Source of the DNA: Myxococcales bacterium
GTDB taxonomy: Bacteria; Myxococcota_A; Polyangia; Polyangiales; Ga0077539
Assembly: GCA_013298625.1 (NCBI GenBank)
Contig: JAAFIF010000031.1
Location: 21,044-85,043 of the forward strand
Length of the DNA stretch: 64,000 nucleotides
Direction of reading: 5' to 3'
The position numbers were made by a program, and so were the translations under genes. A model generated the notes under the pieces. That model was given only the letters and a program-made list of their open reading frames with translations. It ran no database searches and was not told the origin of the DNA. Shown in pieces: positions 53,201 through 60,288 of the stretch. Every line of letters begins with the position of its first letter. Position 1 is the stretch's first letter.

Positions 53201-53857
53201 GCGCCTGGGGCGCCCGCGCGGCAGCGGGTCGAGGACCTCGTGCGCGCGTTGCTGCGCGCGTCGCTGCCGTGCGTGGCCGGAGAAGAGGGCGCCGCGGTGC
53301 ACTCGGCGCTGGCGGCCGAAGGCGAAGACGACGCGCTCGTGCGCGAGCACGCCGCGAAGATCGCCCGCGCCGCGCTGGTGATGTCCGTCGGCCGAGCGCT
53401 CTCGCAAGAGGGCGCGCTCAGCGCCACCGGGCTCGCGTCGGCACTGCAAATTCAGGGAGATTCACAGACGCTCTCCCTCGAGTGCTCGGCGGACATCGTG
53501 GCCCGCGCGGACGCGATCGACGGCCCCGAAGGCGCGATCGCACTCGTGCGCGTGGCGCTCGACGGGACGACGCAAGACCCGTCGTGGTGGCGCGAAGAGC
53601 TCGAGTCCGCGCGGCTCGCGCTCGCTTCGCGGCTCGGCGACGGGACGCCCGTTCGCTCTGCAGTGTGGCTGGCGGGGCCCGAGCGCTCGTCCGTGCACTG
53701 GTTGGACGAGTGCGACGCCGAGCGCGCGCGAGCACAGCTCGCCGAGGCGGGCGCGCGCTACGCGAGCACGCGAGACAGCGGCGAGTGGCCGGGACGCCAG
53801 CGGTCGCTCTGCGAGCGCGTTCGCTGCGGGTTCGTGGGTCGCTGCCACCCAGGCTGA
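50276..53857 (+). CDS. addA: AddA-type UvrD/RecB helicase with degenerate nuclease domain
   Basis: A 1193-residue superfamily-1 helicase: Walker A 'RAGAGTGKT' (~residue 19), motif Ia 'ALTFTEKAAVEMRERI', Walker B 'LVDEFQDTN' (~408), motif III 'LLLVGDAKQSIYAFRSAD', motif V 'LLSIHAAKGLEWPVVF' (~796) and motif VI 'RLLYVALTRARD'. The C-terminal region has 'FSRCPRRYAF' (~957) and ends 'CERVRCGFVGRC' (~1178), like a RecB/Cas4-type Fe-S nuclease. However, the expected 'DYKT'-type active site is replaced by 'GAIALVRVALDG', so the nuclease is probably dead. It works with AddB in end resection and homologous recombination. ATG 50276. Confidence 0.87.
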   Translation: MTDRAALFSFSKNTLLRAGAGTGKTEALATLYLHLVGGLCDPEVWPKQGVLSERIVALTFTEKAAVEMRERIAEAVRALSYENAPPGIDSSDPRARERAAKQWASTRGLDRAATARLMSLGESAARQGRPMPDRATWQRVGFALGNARIGTFHGFAAGVLRAAALDLGIDPTFRVSEQEEADRLLRESVTEALSSAARVELDAVADLMAAAGGLDPEGDRGVVVRFVSMVHALDEAGVSDDEVLHGPVLDATPPQPFIAADAIERFARACEGASALASEHWPARLLRLAKALSELGVVDDPRRARACVALLRATPLPSKNRTRSIETEARAARAVIESLHDAALAVHSAWLGRAARGVLVDARARFRAAKKRRHVLDFADLLRRLRDAMRDDPRTRRAWKRRFDAVLVDEFQDTNRLQRDLLYLLRERKDAEHQPRVPEASELEPSGLLLVGDAKQSIYAFRSADVGVFLETERDLVHAGGVSQELVESHRSVDAVLDAINPAAEALLGAGLTAHGERIYDSARDALVAEAAGDGEARVELIFVSGETADEIRELEAQAIARRIKKLVDPFARHAPGWRAPRLDEIAVLVPTWSHTEPVKKALQREGVPYAQLGGPGFWERREVDDLIALLRLVADPADRLALASVLRGPLVALSDAALAHVLGRNITLDDALDPPAATRDALDDDDRARLDEARPSIKRLVRGGGSLPPDEVLRITLAERNFAAVLAALPFGAQRAANVDKLVGLAQDAARRGGEDGSVAGFVRYVDRMRAAAEHETEVDVADVSSGAVQLLSIHAAKGLEWPVVFVAQTSRRRKIHAERVLVDARKRVVALPADYDAPPAFQELRRDAHASEEDDQRRLLYVALTRARDLAIVSGPASEGDGEWRTLSTALMRLAPTHVRVIKPGLDGPSIGVRAGTATSVNQGALAVAAEPPSQPERRRSASLAIHAEALTEFSRCPRRYAFRYELGAVEQRAPGAPARQRVEDLVRALLRASLPCVAGEEGAAVHSALAAEGEDDALVREHAAKIARAALVMSVGRALSQEGALSATGLASALQIQGDSQTLSLECSADIVARADAIDGPEGAIALVRVALDGTTQDPSWWREELESARLALASRLGDGTPVRSAVWLAGPERSSVHWLDECDAERARAQLAEAGARYASTRDSGEWPGRQRSLCERVRCGFVGRCHPG

Positions 53858-53873
53858 GAGCGCTGCGACCGAA

Positions 53874-55472
53874 TCAGCTCGTCTTGCGCGTGCGTCGAAC
53901 GCGGGCGAGCAGCTTCGCGCGCTCCTCTGCGCTGACCTCGCCGCTCGCGAGCAGCAGCGCCACGAACACGCACGGAACCAACGCCGACACCCCCAGCGCG
54001 GCGACCTTCGAAGCGACCGGCAGCGCTGACGCGAGCGCGCCGCTCAGCACGGCGGCGACGGTCGCGCGCGCAGCGGTGCGCCAGGGGACGACCGAGCCGT
54101 AGATCCTGAGCACGTACGCGCCGGTGGCGAGCATGCCGAGGGTCGAGCCGATCGCCGTTCCGATCGCGGCGGCGGTGAGCGCGGCGTCGCCGAAGGCCAC
54201 GCTCTTGAGCGCGACCAGGTCGCCCACGAACACGAACGCGAGCATCGCGAACATGAGCCCGGTCGCCGCCGCGACGCGCTTGGACGCGAGCACGACGGTC
54301 AGCCCGATCACCGCCAACGCGAACGCCCCTTGCCCGAGCGAGAGCCACCGCAACGCCCCCGCACCGCTCGCGAACTCCGGCCGATACACCAGCCGCAACA
54401 CCGCGTGCGGCGCCCCCGCGATCAACGACAACATCAACCCCAACAGCACGAACGCGAAGCGCAACGCCCCGCGCAACATCGTCCGCGTCGTCTCCACGTC
54501 CCCCTCGGCCGCGGCCTTCGACACCACCGGAAACAGCACAAACGTCACCGCGATCAGCAGCTGGTACGGCAAGAACGCGAAGCTCTGCACGCTCTTGTAC
54601 ACGCCCACCAACCCCTTCACCGCCTCGAGCGTCGCGCCCTCGGCCCGCGCCAGCACCGCCTGCATCACCAGCACGTCCGACTGCAACACCAGGTTGAGCG
54701 CGATCTGATACAAGAGCACCGGCGCGAAAAACCCAGCATATTCTCTGGCAAAATCGACTCCGCCCGGCGCGGGACGCTCCGTCTCGGTCGCCTTCGAGCG
54801 CAGCACCACCACCGCCGCCACCGCGGTGATCGCCACGCTCGCCGCGGCGAAGCCCTGAAGCGCGCCACGAACCCCCAGCCCGACGTACGCCAGCCCCACG
54901 ATCAGCGCCGTCCGCAACGTGGCGAACAGCACGTCGAGCGCAGCCTGCGCCACGAACCGCTGCGTCCCGTTGAGCGAGCCCACCAGCGCCGCGTACACGC
55001 AGTACATCCCCGTCACGATCGAGGCGATGCGAAGCAGCGGCGGCAGCCCTGGGTCGCGCAGGAGCTCCGCGCCGATGGGGCCCGCCGCAAGCGCGAAGCC
55101 GCCCGCGAGCACCACGCCGAGCAGCGCGTGCAGCGCGAGGCCCTTGCGAATCGCAGGCGTCCCGTAGCTCGTCACGCTCTTCGACATCGCTTGGATCGAG
55201 CCCGCGACAACCACGTTGTTCAGGATCGAGACCGCCGCGAGCACCGCGCCGTACACCCCGTAGTTCTCGCGGCCCAACGCGCGCGTGAGCAGCACCGGCT
55301 GCGCGAAGCCCGTCAGTAGAAACCACGCCTTCGCGAAGGTGATCACCGCGACGCCGCGGCGGGCTCGCGCTGCAATTCCTTGGTCGGTCACGATGCGTGT
55401 GGCCCCTACCGCAATCCTTGCCTGCGCGACAGCGCCAGCCTTCGCAGCAGTGCTGTTTTTTCGCGTCGACAC
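53874..55472 (-). CDS. Polysaccharide/oligosaccharide flippase (Wzx/MATE-like)
   Basis: A 532-residue integral membrane protein with ~12-14 hydrophobic segments of the polysaccharide-transport (MOP) superfamily. The entry motif is 'FAKAWFLLTGFAQPVLLTRALGRENYGVYGAVLAAVSILNNVV' (the typical 'R.LG...yG.y'). Later comes 'SVQSFAFLPYQLLIAVTFVLFPVVSKAAAEGD', a conserved region of these flippases. It moves lipid-linked sugars across the inner membrane. No glycosyltransferase lies beside it in the window. Start GTG 55472; divergent from the receiver gene at 55506, the gap being 33 bp. Confidence 0.85.
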   Translation of the reverse strand: MSTRKNSTAAKAGAVAQARIAVGATRIVTDQGIAARARRGVAVITFAKAWFLLTGFAQPVLLTRALGRENYGVYGAVLAAVSILNNVVVAGSIQAMSKSVTSYGTPAIRKGLALHALLGVVLAGGFALAAGPIGAELLRDPGLPPLLRIASIVTGMYCVYAALVGSLNGTQRFVAQAALDVLFATLRTALIVGLAYVGLGVRGALQGFAAASVAITAVAAVVVLRSKATETERPAPGGVDFAREYAGFFAPVLLYQIALNLVLQSDVLVMQAVLARAEGATLEAVKGLVGVYKSVQSFAFLPYQLLIAVTFVLFPVVSKAAAEGDVETTRTMLRGALRFAFVLLGLMLSLIAGAPHAVLRLVYRPEFASGAGALRWLSLGQGAFALAVIGLTVVLASKRVAAATGLMFAMLAFVFVGDLVALKSVAFGDAALTAAAIGTAIGSTLGMLATGAYVLRIYGSVVPWRTAARATVAAVLSGALASALPVASKVAALGVSALVPCVFVALLLASGEVSAEERAKLLARVRRTRKTS

Positions 55473-55505
55473 CGCGCAGAATCAGACAACAATGCCGCCC
55501 AGGCG

Positions 55506-55913
55506 ATGAGCTCCGCAGACGACTCGACCATCACGCCGTCCGAACTGCAGATCCGCAGCGGACTCGCGTACCTCGACGACAGCGTCGTGGCGTTGCGTCA
55601 GGTCCGCAAAGCCGCCGCCGCCCGCGGCGTGCTCATCGAGTGCTTCAGCGACGCAGACGCCCTCTTCGCGCGTCTCGGCGTCGAGCCCCCCGTGCGCGCA
55701 GCGTTGCTCGACGTCGACATCGGCGACGCGATCGACGGCCCCACCGTCGGCCGTCGGCTGCGACTGCTCGTCCCTTCGATCGCCCTCGCGTTCTTCACCG
55801 CAGAGCGCTCCGCAGAGCGCGCAGAGGCGCTCGCCGACCTCGGCCCGGTCTTCGACAAGGCCCGCGACCTCGCCGCCGTCGTCGCCTGGCTCGAGTCGTA
55901 CGTCGAGATGTGA
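55506..55913 (+). CDS. Stand-alone receiver-domain protein
   Basis: A 135-residue single-domain response-regulator-like protein. The acidic pair is in 'LAYLDDSVVALRQVRKAAAARG', the phospho-acceptor Asp in 'ALLDVDIGD', the conserved Thr in 'LAFFTAER' and Lys in 'PVFDKARDL'. No output domain follows, so it may act as a phosphate sink or docking partner, for example of the hybrid kinase at 7163. It is divergent from the flippase and followed 48 bp later by the MYXO-CTERM gene. ATG 55506. Confidence 0.75.
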   Translation: MSSADDSTITPSELQIRSGLAYLDDSVVALRQVRKAAAARGVLIECFSDADALFARLGVEPPVRAALLDVDIGDAIDGPTVGRRLRLLVPSIALAFFTAERSAERAEALADLGPVFDKARDLAAVVAWLESYVEM

Positions 55914-55945
55914 GCGGCTCGGGCGTGACGCGCGCGCAGGTCTGG

Positions 55946-55951
55946 TAGCGT
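55946..55951 (+). promoter_or_regulatory. Candidate -10 (TAGCGT), near-leaderless start
   Basis: TAGCGT ends 10 nt before ATG 55962, in the 48-bp gap. Same element and spacing as at 36599. Confidence 0.3.
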
Positions 55952-55961
55952 CCATCCACCG

Positions 55962-57443
55962 ATGGCACCGAGGTCGCTTTCTTCTGCACGAACGCTCGTC
56001 GCTGCGCTCGCGACGATCGCACCGCTCACGCTCGCCGCTGCCGACGCGTACGCGCAAGACGCGGGCGCATCGGACGCCAGCGCAGACGGCGGCGCTCCGT
56101 CGCTGTGCCCGCCGAGCGCGCTCGGCTGCGAGTCCGCGCCGATCCAGTTCGTCAAACGCGAGGGGCTGCCGGTCGAGTTCGATTTCGACACGAGCTGGGT
56201 GCCCTCGGGCTCGCCCGTGCAGGTGCGGATTCGCGCGGCGTTTGTGGGCCACACCGAAGTGCGCGCAGGCGGGTCGCTCGTCGCGTCGTGGCCTCGGACC
56301 TTCAACGTCGCAGCGCCGCCAGGCCCCGCGCAGAGCGCGTCCATCGCCTCGGATTACGGCATCGTGCTCACCGCGCGCGTGCGCTTGCACCTCGTCGTCG
56401 CAGGCGCGACGTACGACTGGGAGGGCAACGTTCCGTACGTCCCGCAGGTGGACTTTCGCTCGACCGCCCGCGGCAACTTCGACCCCTGGGGTTGGGGTCG
56501 AACCAGCGTCCGTGGGAGCACCATGCAACAGCGAATCGCTGACGTTTCGCTGACCGATTCGCTCATCCCCATCCCCGGAATCTCTGGCGGACTCAGCTTC
56601 GCCGCGCGCGCCGAGGTCGAGACCGGCTACCGCTCGACCCGCATCTCGTTCGCGCCCGCCACGGACGCGATCAGCGAGAGCGTCGAGCGCATCACCCTTC
56701 CCTTCGCCGGGGGCGCCTTCGTCGAGTTCGCGCCGCGCCTCGAAGGCTTGCTCGATCAGCGCGTCACGCTCACGGTCACCCCGTCGCTCTACGTCTCGCT
56801 CCTCGGGCGACGGTGGGACATTCCGATCGTGGATGTGCCCGTGCCCATCAACACGCCCGCGCGCCCGTGGGTGTTCGACCCGCAGCGCGTGCGCTTCGAG
56901 CTCCCCGACATCGCGCCGCTGCCTTCGGTCATCGAGTTCGGCGACGTGACCGTCGGCGACGAGGCCACGCGATCGGTCACCGTGGACAACCGCGGCGGAG
57001 CTCCGCTCGCCGTTCTTCGCTCGATGGACATCGACACCGCGCCGTTCGCTTGGGTCGAGCCCCGCCTCGAGATCCCCACCCGCGCCATGCGCGCCGTCGA
57101 AATGCGCTTCTCTCCGATGCGCGAAGGACCGTTCGAGACCCGCGTTCCGCTCGTCACGAGCGACCCGGACAGCGCCACGGTGTACGTCACCGCGCGTGGC
57201 CGCGGCGTCGCACGGCCCGTCATGGTCATGGACGCGAGCGCGCCCGACGCGAGCGCGCCCGACGCGAGCGCCCGCGACGCCAACCCCGACGCCCAGCCCC
57301 CGATGGGCTTCGTCACCGGCGACGGATGCGCCTGCAGCGCCCCCGCGCGCCCCAGTTCGTCGCCGCTCGCGTCACGACCCACCGGGCTCACCGTCGCGGC
57401 CCTCGCTGCGGTCGCAGCGGCCGCCACGCGCAAACGACGCTAG
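55962..57443 (+). CDS. Surface protein with ASH-like domain and MYXO-CTERM tail
   Basis: A 493-residue exported protein with signal peptide (LAALATIAPLTLAAADAYAQ), a central beta-rich region (~55-310) and then an ASH/HYDIN-type (abnormal spindle-like) domain 'IEFGDVTVGDEATRSVTVDNRGGAPLAVL...APFAWV' (~325-420). An Asp/Ala/Ser linker ('DASAPDASAPDASA') follows. The C-terminus 'DGCACS', a hydrophobic helix and 'RKRR' form the MYXO-CTERM sorting signal known in Myxococcota, which leads to lipid-linked surface display. The stop overlaps the end of the convergent VKOR gene by 4 bp. Confidence 0.85.
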   Translation: MAPRSLSSARTLVAALATIAPLTLAAADAYAQDAGASDASADGGAPSLCPPSALGCESAPIQFVKREGLPVEFDFDTSWVPSGSPVQVRIRAAFVGHTEVRAGGSLVASWPRTFNVAAPPGPAQSASIASDYGIVLTARVRLHLVVAGATYDWEGNVPYVPQVDFRSTARGNFDPWGWGRTSVRGSTMQQRIADVSLTDSLIPIPGISGGLSFAARAEVETGYRSTRISFAPATDAISESVERITLPFAGGAFVEFAPRLEGLLDQRVTLTVTPSLYVSLLGRRWDIPIVDVPVPINTPARPWVFDPQRVRFELPDIAPLPSVIEFGDVTVGDEATRSVTVDNRGGAPLAVLRSMDIDTAPFAWVEPRLEIPTRAMRAVEMRFSPMREGPFETRVPLVTSDPDSATVYVTARGRGVARPVMVMDASAPDASAPDASARDANPDAQPPMGFVTGDGCACSAPARPSSSPLASRPTGLTVAALAAVAAAATRKRR

Positions 57444-58540
57444 CCCCCGTCCGCAGCGCTCTGCGCGACCCCGCCGTCGTACCGCAGCGCGCGCTCGATG
57501 CTCTCTCGCAGCGGCCCCTCTTCGACGAAGCCGTCGAAGCGCTCGTGCCCGATGAACATCGTCGGCAACCCCTGCACGCCGCACTCGCGCGCCGCGTTGC
57601 GATCGGCCGCGATGTGGCTGCGCGTTCGGTCGCTCGCGAGGCACTCGCGAAACGGCCGCTCGTCGAGCCCGAGCTCGCGCGCCATCGCGACGGTCCCGTC
57701 CGCCGTGAGCTGCGACTCTTCAGCGTGAAAGAGCTTGTCTGCCATCGGCTCGCCGCGCCCCATGTCCTCTGCGCACAGCGCCGCGCGCGCCGCGTCCTCG
57801 GCGTGCGGATGAATCCCGCTCAGCGGAAGCTGCTTGCGCACCAACCGAACCCTGCCGCTGTAGCGCTCGAGCACCGTCGCGAGCACGCCGTGCTGCCGTC
57901 GGCAGAAGGGGCACTCGAAGTCCGCGAACTCGACGATCGTCACCTGCCCGTCGCGCTGCTCGCGCGCCACGGGGCCAGGCAACACTTGCACTTGCTGCGC
58001 TTGCGGACCGCTGCCCGCGCTGCCCGCGCCGCCGCCGCCTGCGCTCGGCGTCGGAGCGACCATCACCGCGATCGTCGCCGCGAGCACCGCGCCGCCGCCG
58101 AACAGCCAACGCTGCGTGCTCGACGCGGGCTGATACTGCTTCTGGCTGAGCAAGAGCGCGACGCCGAGCGCGATCGCGCTCGTGTCGGTCACCAGACAGA
58201 ACTTGCAAAGAGACCTGCAAATCACCGCTTGAAACGCGATGAACGCGACGCCGCCCAAGATCGAGAGCGCCCCGATCGGCGCGAGCACCTTCTTCGCTTT
58301 GTCCTCGGGCACCATCAGCGCCGCGCTCAGCGCGAGGCCGAACGCCACGAGCCCGAACCACGGCAACGACAGCCACGGGACGCGCTGCTCCCAACACGCG
58401 CGCACGGCGGTGCAGCCCCCGCCGGGACCGCACAGCGTGGGGACAGGCGAGGCGTACTCGACGACGAGCACCGCCGAGACGGCGAGGCCGATGAGCGCGG
58501 CGATGCGCGCGACGAGGATTGCGATAGGGCGACGATCCAC
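57440..58540 (-). CDS. VKOR-DsbA fusion: disulfide-forming membrane oxidoreductase
   Basis: A 366-residue protein that makes disulfides in exported proteins in place of DsbB/DsbA. The N-terminal VKOR domain (residues ~5-150) has four or five membrane helices, the loop Cys 'CGPGGGCTAVRAC' (~35-47) and the active-site 'CKFC' (~112-115). After a Gly/Ala linker the DsbA-like thioredoxin domain (~180-360) has 'ADFECPFCRRQHGVL' (CPFC, ~210) and the cis-Pro loop 'GLPTMFIGHERF'. The GTG start 58540 is supported by GAAGGAAG upstream. Such fusions let one polypeptide pass electrons from substrate to quinone. It suits the many Cys-rich lipoproteins of this genome. Confidence 0.88.
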   Translation of the reverse strand: MDRRPIAILVARIAALIGLAVSAVLVVEYASPVPTLCGPGGGCTAVRACWEQRVPWLSLPWFGLVAFGLALSAALMVPEDKAKKVLAPIGALSILGGVAFIAFQAVICRSLCKFCLVTDTSAIALGVALLLSQKQYQPASSTQRWLFGGGAVLAATIAVMVAPTPSAGGGGAGSAGSGPQAQQVQVLPGPVAREQRDGQVTIVEFADFECPFCRRQHGVLATVLERYSGRVRLVRKQLPLSGIHPHAEDAARAALCAEDMGRGEPMADKLFHAEESQLTADGTVAMARELGLDERPFRECLASDRTRSHIAADRNAARECGVQGLPTMFIGHERFDGFVEEGPLRESIERALRYDGGVAQSAADGG

Positions 58541-58604
58541 GAGGTCTTCCTTCGATGCTCCGCGCGCCCACGCAGCGCGCTCGCTCGCTGTTGTAACCCA
58601 TCGA

Positions 58605-58625
58605 GCCGAGAGAAAGCTTCCCTCG
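58605..58625 (+). repeat. 21-bp direct repeat, copy A
   Basis: Identical to 62334-62354. The core AGAAAGCTTCCCT lies within an imperfect palindrome centred on AAGCTT. Copy A sits ~65-85 bp upstream of the VKOR start, next to its possible -35 region. Confidence 0.9.
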
Positions 58626-58921
58626 CGCGTTCATGGCGACGCACCGACACCGCTGCAGGGTGGTCGCAGCACACGCAGATCGAGCGCGAAGAGCGCGCCG
58701 CCCTGACCAACGTGAACCGCCGCGTTGCCGCTGCAGACGCGCAACGGCCACCGACGCGGCAGCCACCGGTCGCGAAGCGCTCGCCAATCGCACTCGACGG
58801 GTCGTGACCCCACTACATCGACACGCGTCACGCGCTTCGACCCGTGCGGACCCGTCTCGAACCGCCCAAATGATTCGATGTCTGGGCTCGCGACCCGTCT
58901 CGTCCCGTGCCCGATGGTCGC

Positions 58922-58941
58922 AAAAGGGGGTCCAAACCCCC
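58922..58941 (-). terminator. Rho-independent terminator of the 58997-59761 gene
   Basis: Read on the minus strand: a 6-bp stem GGGGGT/ACCCCC with a TTGG loop, followed directly by TTTT. It starts 56 bp after the stop codon of the minus-strand gene. Confidence 0.7.
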
Positions 58942-58996
58942 CAGCTGCCGACAGCGATCCCGCGGAGTGTGGGGTGGCGACCCGGTCGATGGCCGC

Positions 58997-59761
58997 TTAC
59001 GTGGCGGGCGCAGGAGGTGCAGCCCCCTTGTCGCCGTCGTCGCGGCGCGTCGCGAATTCGTCGATCACCGAGAGGATGTCGTTCTTGATGGTATCGACGC
59101 TGTCGCCGATTTCTGCAGCGGACAACGAGAGCGTGATCGCGACGAACTCTCTCGCGGCGTCGAGCGCTTCGTCCATCGGCGCGCGAACTTCGACGGTCGT
59201 GGCAGCGCTGCGCCCTTCGGATACTCCGAGGAGCGCTGCGAACTTGTCGTGGAGTCGCCGCACTTCGTCGAGCAAATCGCCAGCGCCGTGGGCTCGAAGA
59301 AACTCCGCTGCGCTCGCGCCGTGATCGTCGGTCGCCAGCAGTTGCTGGAGCGAAGCGTTCGCCATCGACCACTGCCGCACGTACTTCTCTTGCGTAAACT
59401 TCAGCCGATCGGGAAACACTCGATCCAAGATCGCTTGTGCACCCGCCGCGCTCGGCAGCTCCGTCGCTTTCGCGCGACCTTCGAGCGTGAGGATGATCGC
59501 CGCCCAACTCGCGTCGACGATCGGATCGAGCTCGGCGGCGGCTTTCATCGACGACTTGTTCGAGCGGTCTGCGGCGAGCGCTGCACCCAAGGCGTCCCCC
59601 TTTTCGTTGAGCACGCTCGCTGCGGGGCCCAGCCGCGAGCGACGGAGCGTCGAGCGGTGAAGAAGATACTGCGCGTGCAGTCGACGAACGAACGCGTCCG
59701 TCGTGTGCGCGTCCATCGTGGGCAGCGCGATGTAGGCGTTGAGTGATCGTGGCCGAGGCAT
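58997..59761 (-). CDS. Hypothetical protein, helical
   Basis: A 254-residue cytoplasmic, helical protein with no recognised family. Its start ATG 59761 has a strong Shine-Dalgarno (AGAGGAGA, 9 nt upstream) and its end a clear terminator, so it is a real single-gene unit. Patches: 'RRLHAQYLLHRSTLRRSRLGPAASVLNEKGDALGAALAADRS', 'LPSAAGAQAILDRVFPDRLKFTQ', 'LLDEVRRLHDKFAALLGVSEG', and a Lys/Asp-rich end. Its codons look less GC-biased than those of its neighbours (by eye). It lies inside the segment bounded by the 21-bp repeats and may be acquired. Confidence 0.7.
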   Translation of the reverse strand: MPRPRSLNAYIALPTMDAHTTDAFVRRLHAQYLLHRSTLRRSRLGPAASVLNEKGDALGAALAADRSNKSSMKAAAELDPIVDASWAAIILTLEGRAKATELPSAAGAQAILDRVFPDRLKFTQEKYVRQWSMANASLQQLLATDDHGASAAEFLRAHGAGDLLDEVRRLHDKFAALLGVSEGRSAATTVEVRAPMDEALDAAREFVAITLSLSAAEIGDSVDTIKNDILSVIDEFATRRDDGDKGAAPPAPAT

Positions 59762-59770
59762 CCGTTGATT

Positions 59771-59778
59771 TCTCCTCT
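59771..59778 (-). promoter_or_regulatory. Shine-Dalgarno of the 59761 gene
   Basis: AGAGGAGA on the minus strand, 9 nt before ATG 59761; it decides this start over in-frame codons further upstream. Confidence 0.75.
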
Positions 59779-60117
59779 CGTGTTGACGCCCACGAGACTC
59801 GGCGAACCTCGAGTCGAAGTCCAGCGACGAGCCGGCCAGGGACGCACCACCCGCCGCGCGCAGCGACGCCAACGGAGTCACCTGTCGACAACAAGGTTGA
59901 ATGCGGCGAACCAGCGCCCGGCCTTACGCTCGATGTTGCCTCCACCACTCGATCTCCGACGTGATGACCAAAGGACATCCAACGCACTCCGGCGGAGCTG
60001 GGCTGGTTCGATTCACGACGCGGTCCACCGCTCGATTCGACCTCGATGCGGAAATGAGCAAAGTCGGTTCACGCACCGTCGCTGGACACCGTCGCGCACG
60101 TCACGTATGGTGCCAAT

Positions 60118-60154
60118 CGGTCGTGCGGGTGCAGGCGCACGACCGTTTCGTTTC
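60118..60154 (+). terminator. Perfect 10-bp inverted repeat followed by TTTCGTTT
   Basis: CGGTCGTGCG (60118-60127), an 8-nt loop, then CGCACGACCG (60136-60145), then TTTCGTTTCG. It looks like an intrinsic terminator on the plus strand, though no plus-strand gene precedes it. It may end a small RNA or shield the next gene. Confidence 0.4.
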
Positions 60155-60288
60155 GATCGGCGGGACTCGAACAGACATTCAAGGGTGGGGGCGCAGCGCG
60201 GCTGCTCACCACTGTTGGGCAGTTCCGCAGCCATTCGCGATTGGCCTCACCACGGGCGCGAATCGACACACGGTGCAAATCATGAATA

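Larger units (their letters stand above)
58541..58996. other. 455-bp gap: VKOR promoter region, one 21-bp repeat copy, terminator
   Basis: It holds the probable VKOR promoter (minus-strand TACAAC at 58590-58595), copy A of the 21-bp repeat and the terminator of the 58997 gene. Minus-strand open reading stretches exist between 58630 and 58830, but none has a convincing start, family motif or consistent composition. No further gene supported. Confidence 0.6.
59762..60281. other. ~520-bp gap: 5' region of the 59761 gene, hairpin, no gene supported
   Basis: Apart from the ribosome-binding site at 59771 and the hairpin at 60118-60154, I see no supported gene. A short minus-strand stretch near 59881-59960 reads 'ERKAGRWFAAFNLVVDR' before a stop, which could be debris of a lost gene. 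The GC level looks lower than in the rest of the window. Confidence 0.5.

Noticed and set aside
58631..58831. 66-codon minus-strand open frame
   Set aside because: Arg-rich, no start signal or homology-like motif; such frames are common by chance in GC-rich DNA.
60150..60175. tRNA-like T-arm on the minus strand (GTTCGAGTCCCGCC)
   Set aside because: The T-stem arms do not pair and no D-arm or anticodon arm is found upstream; at most a chance match or an unproven att-like remnant.
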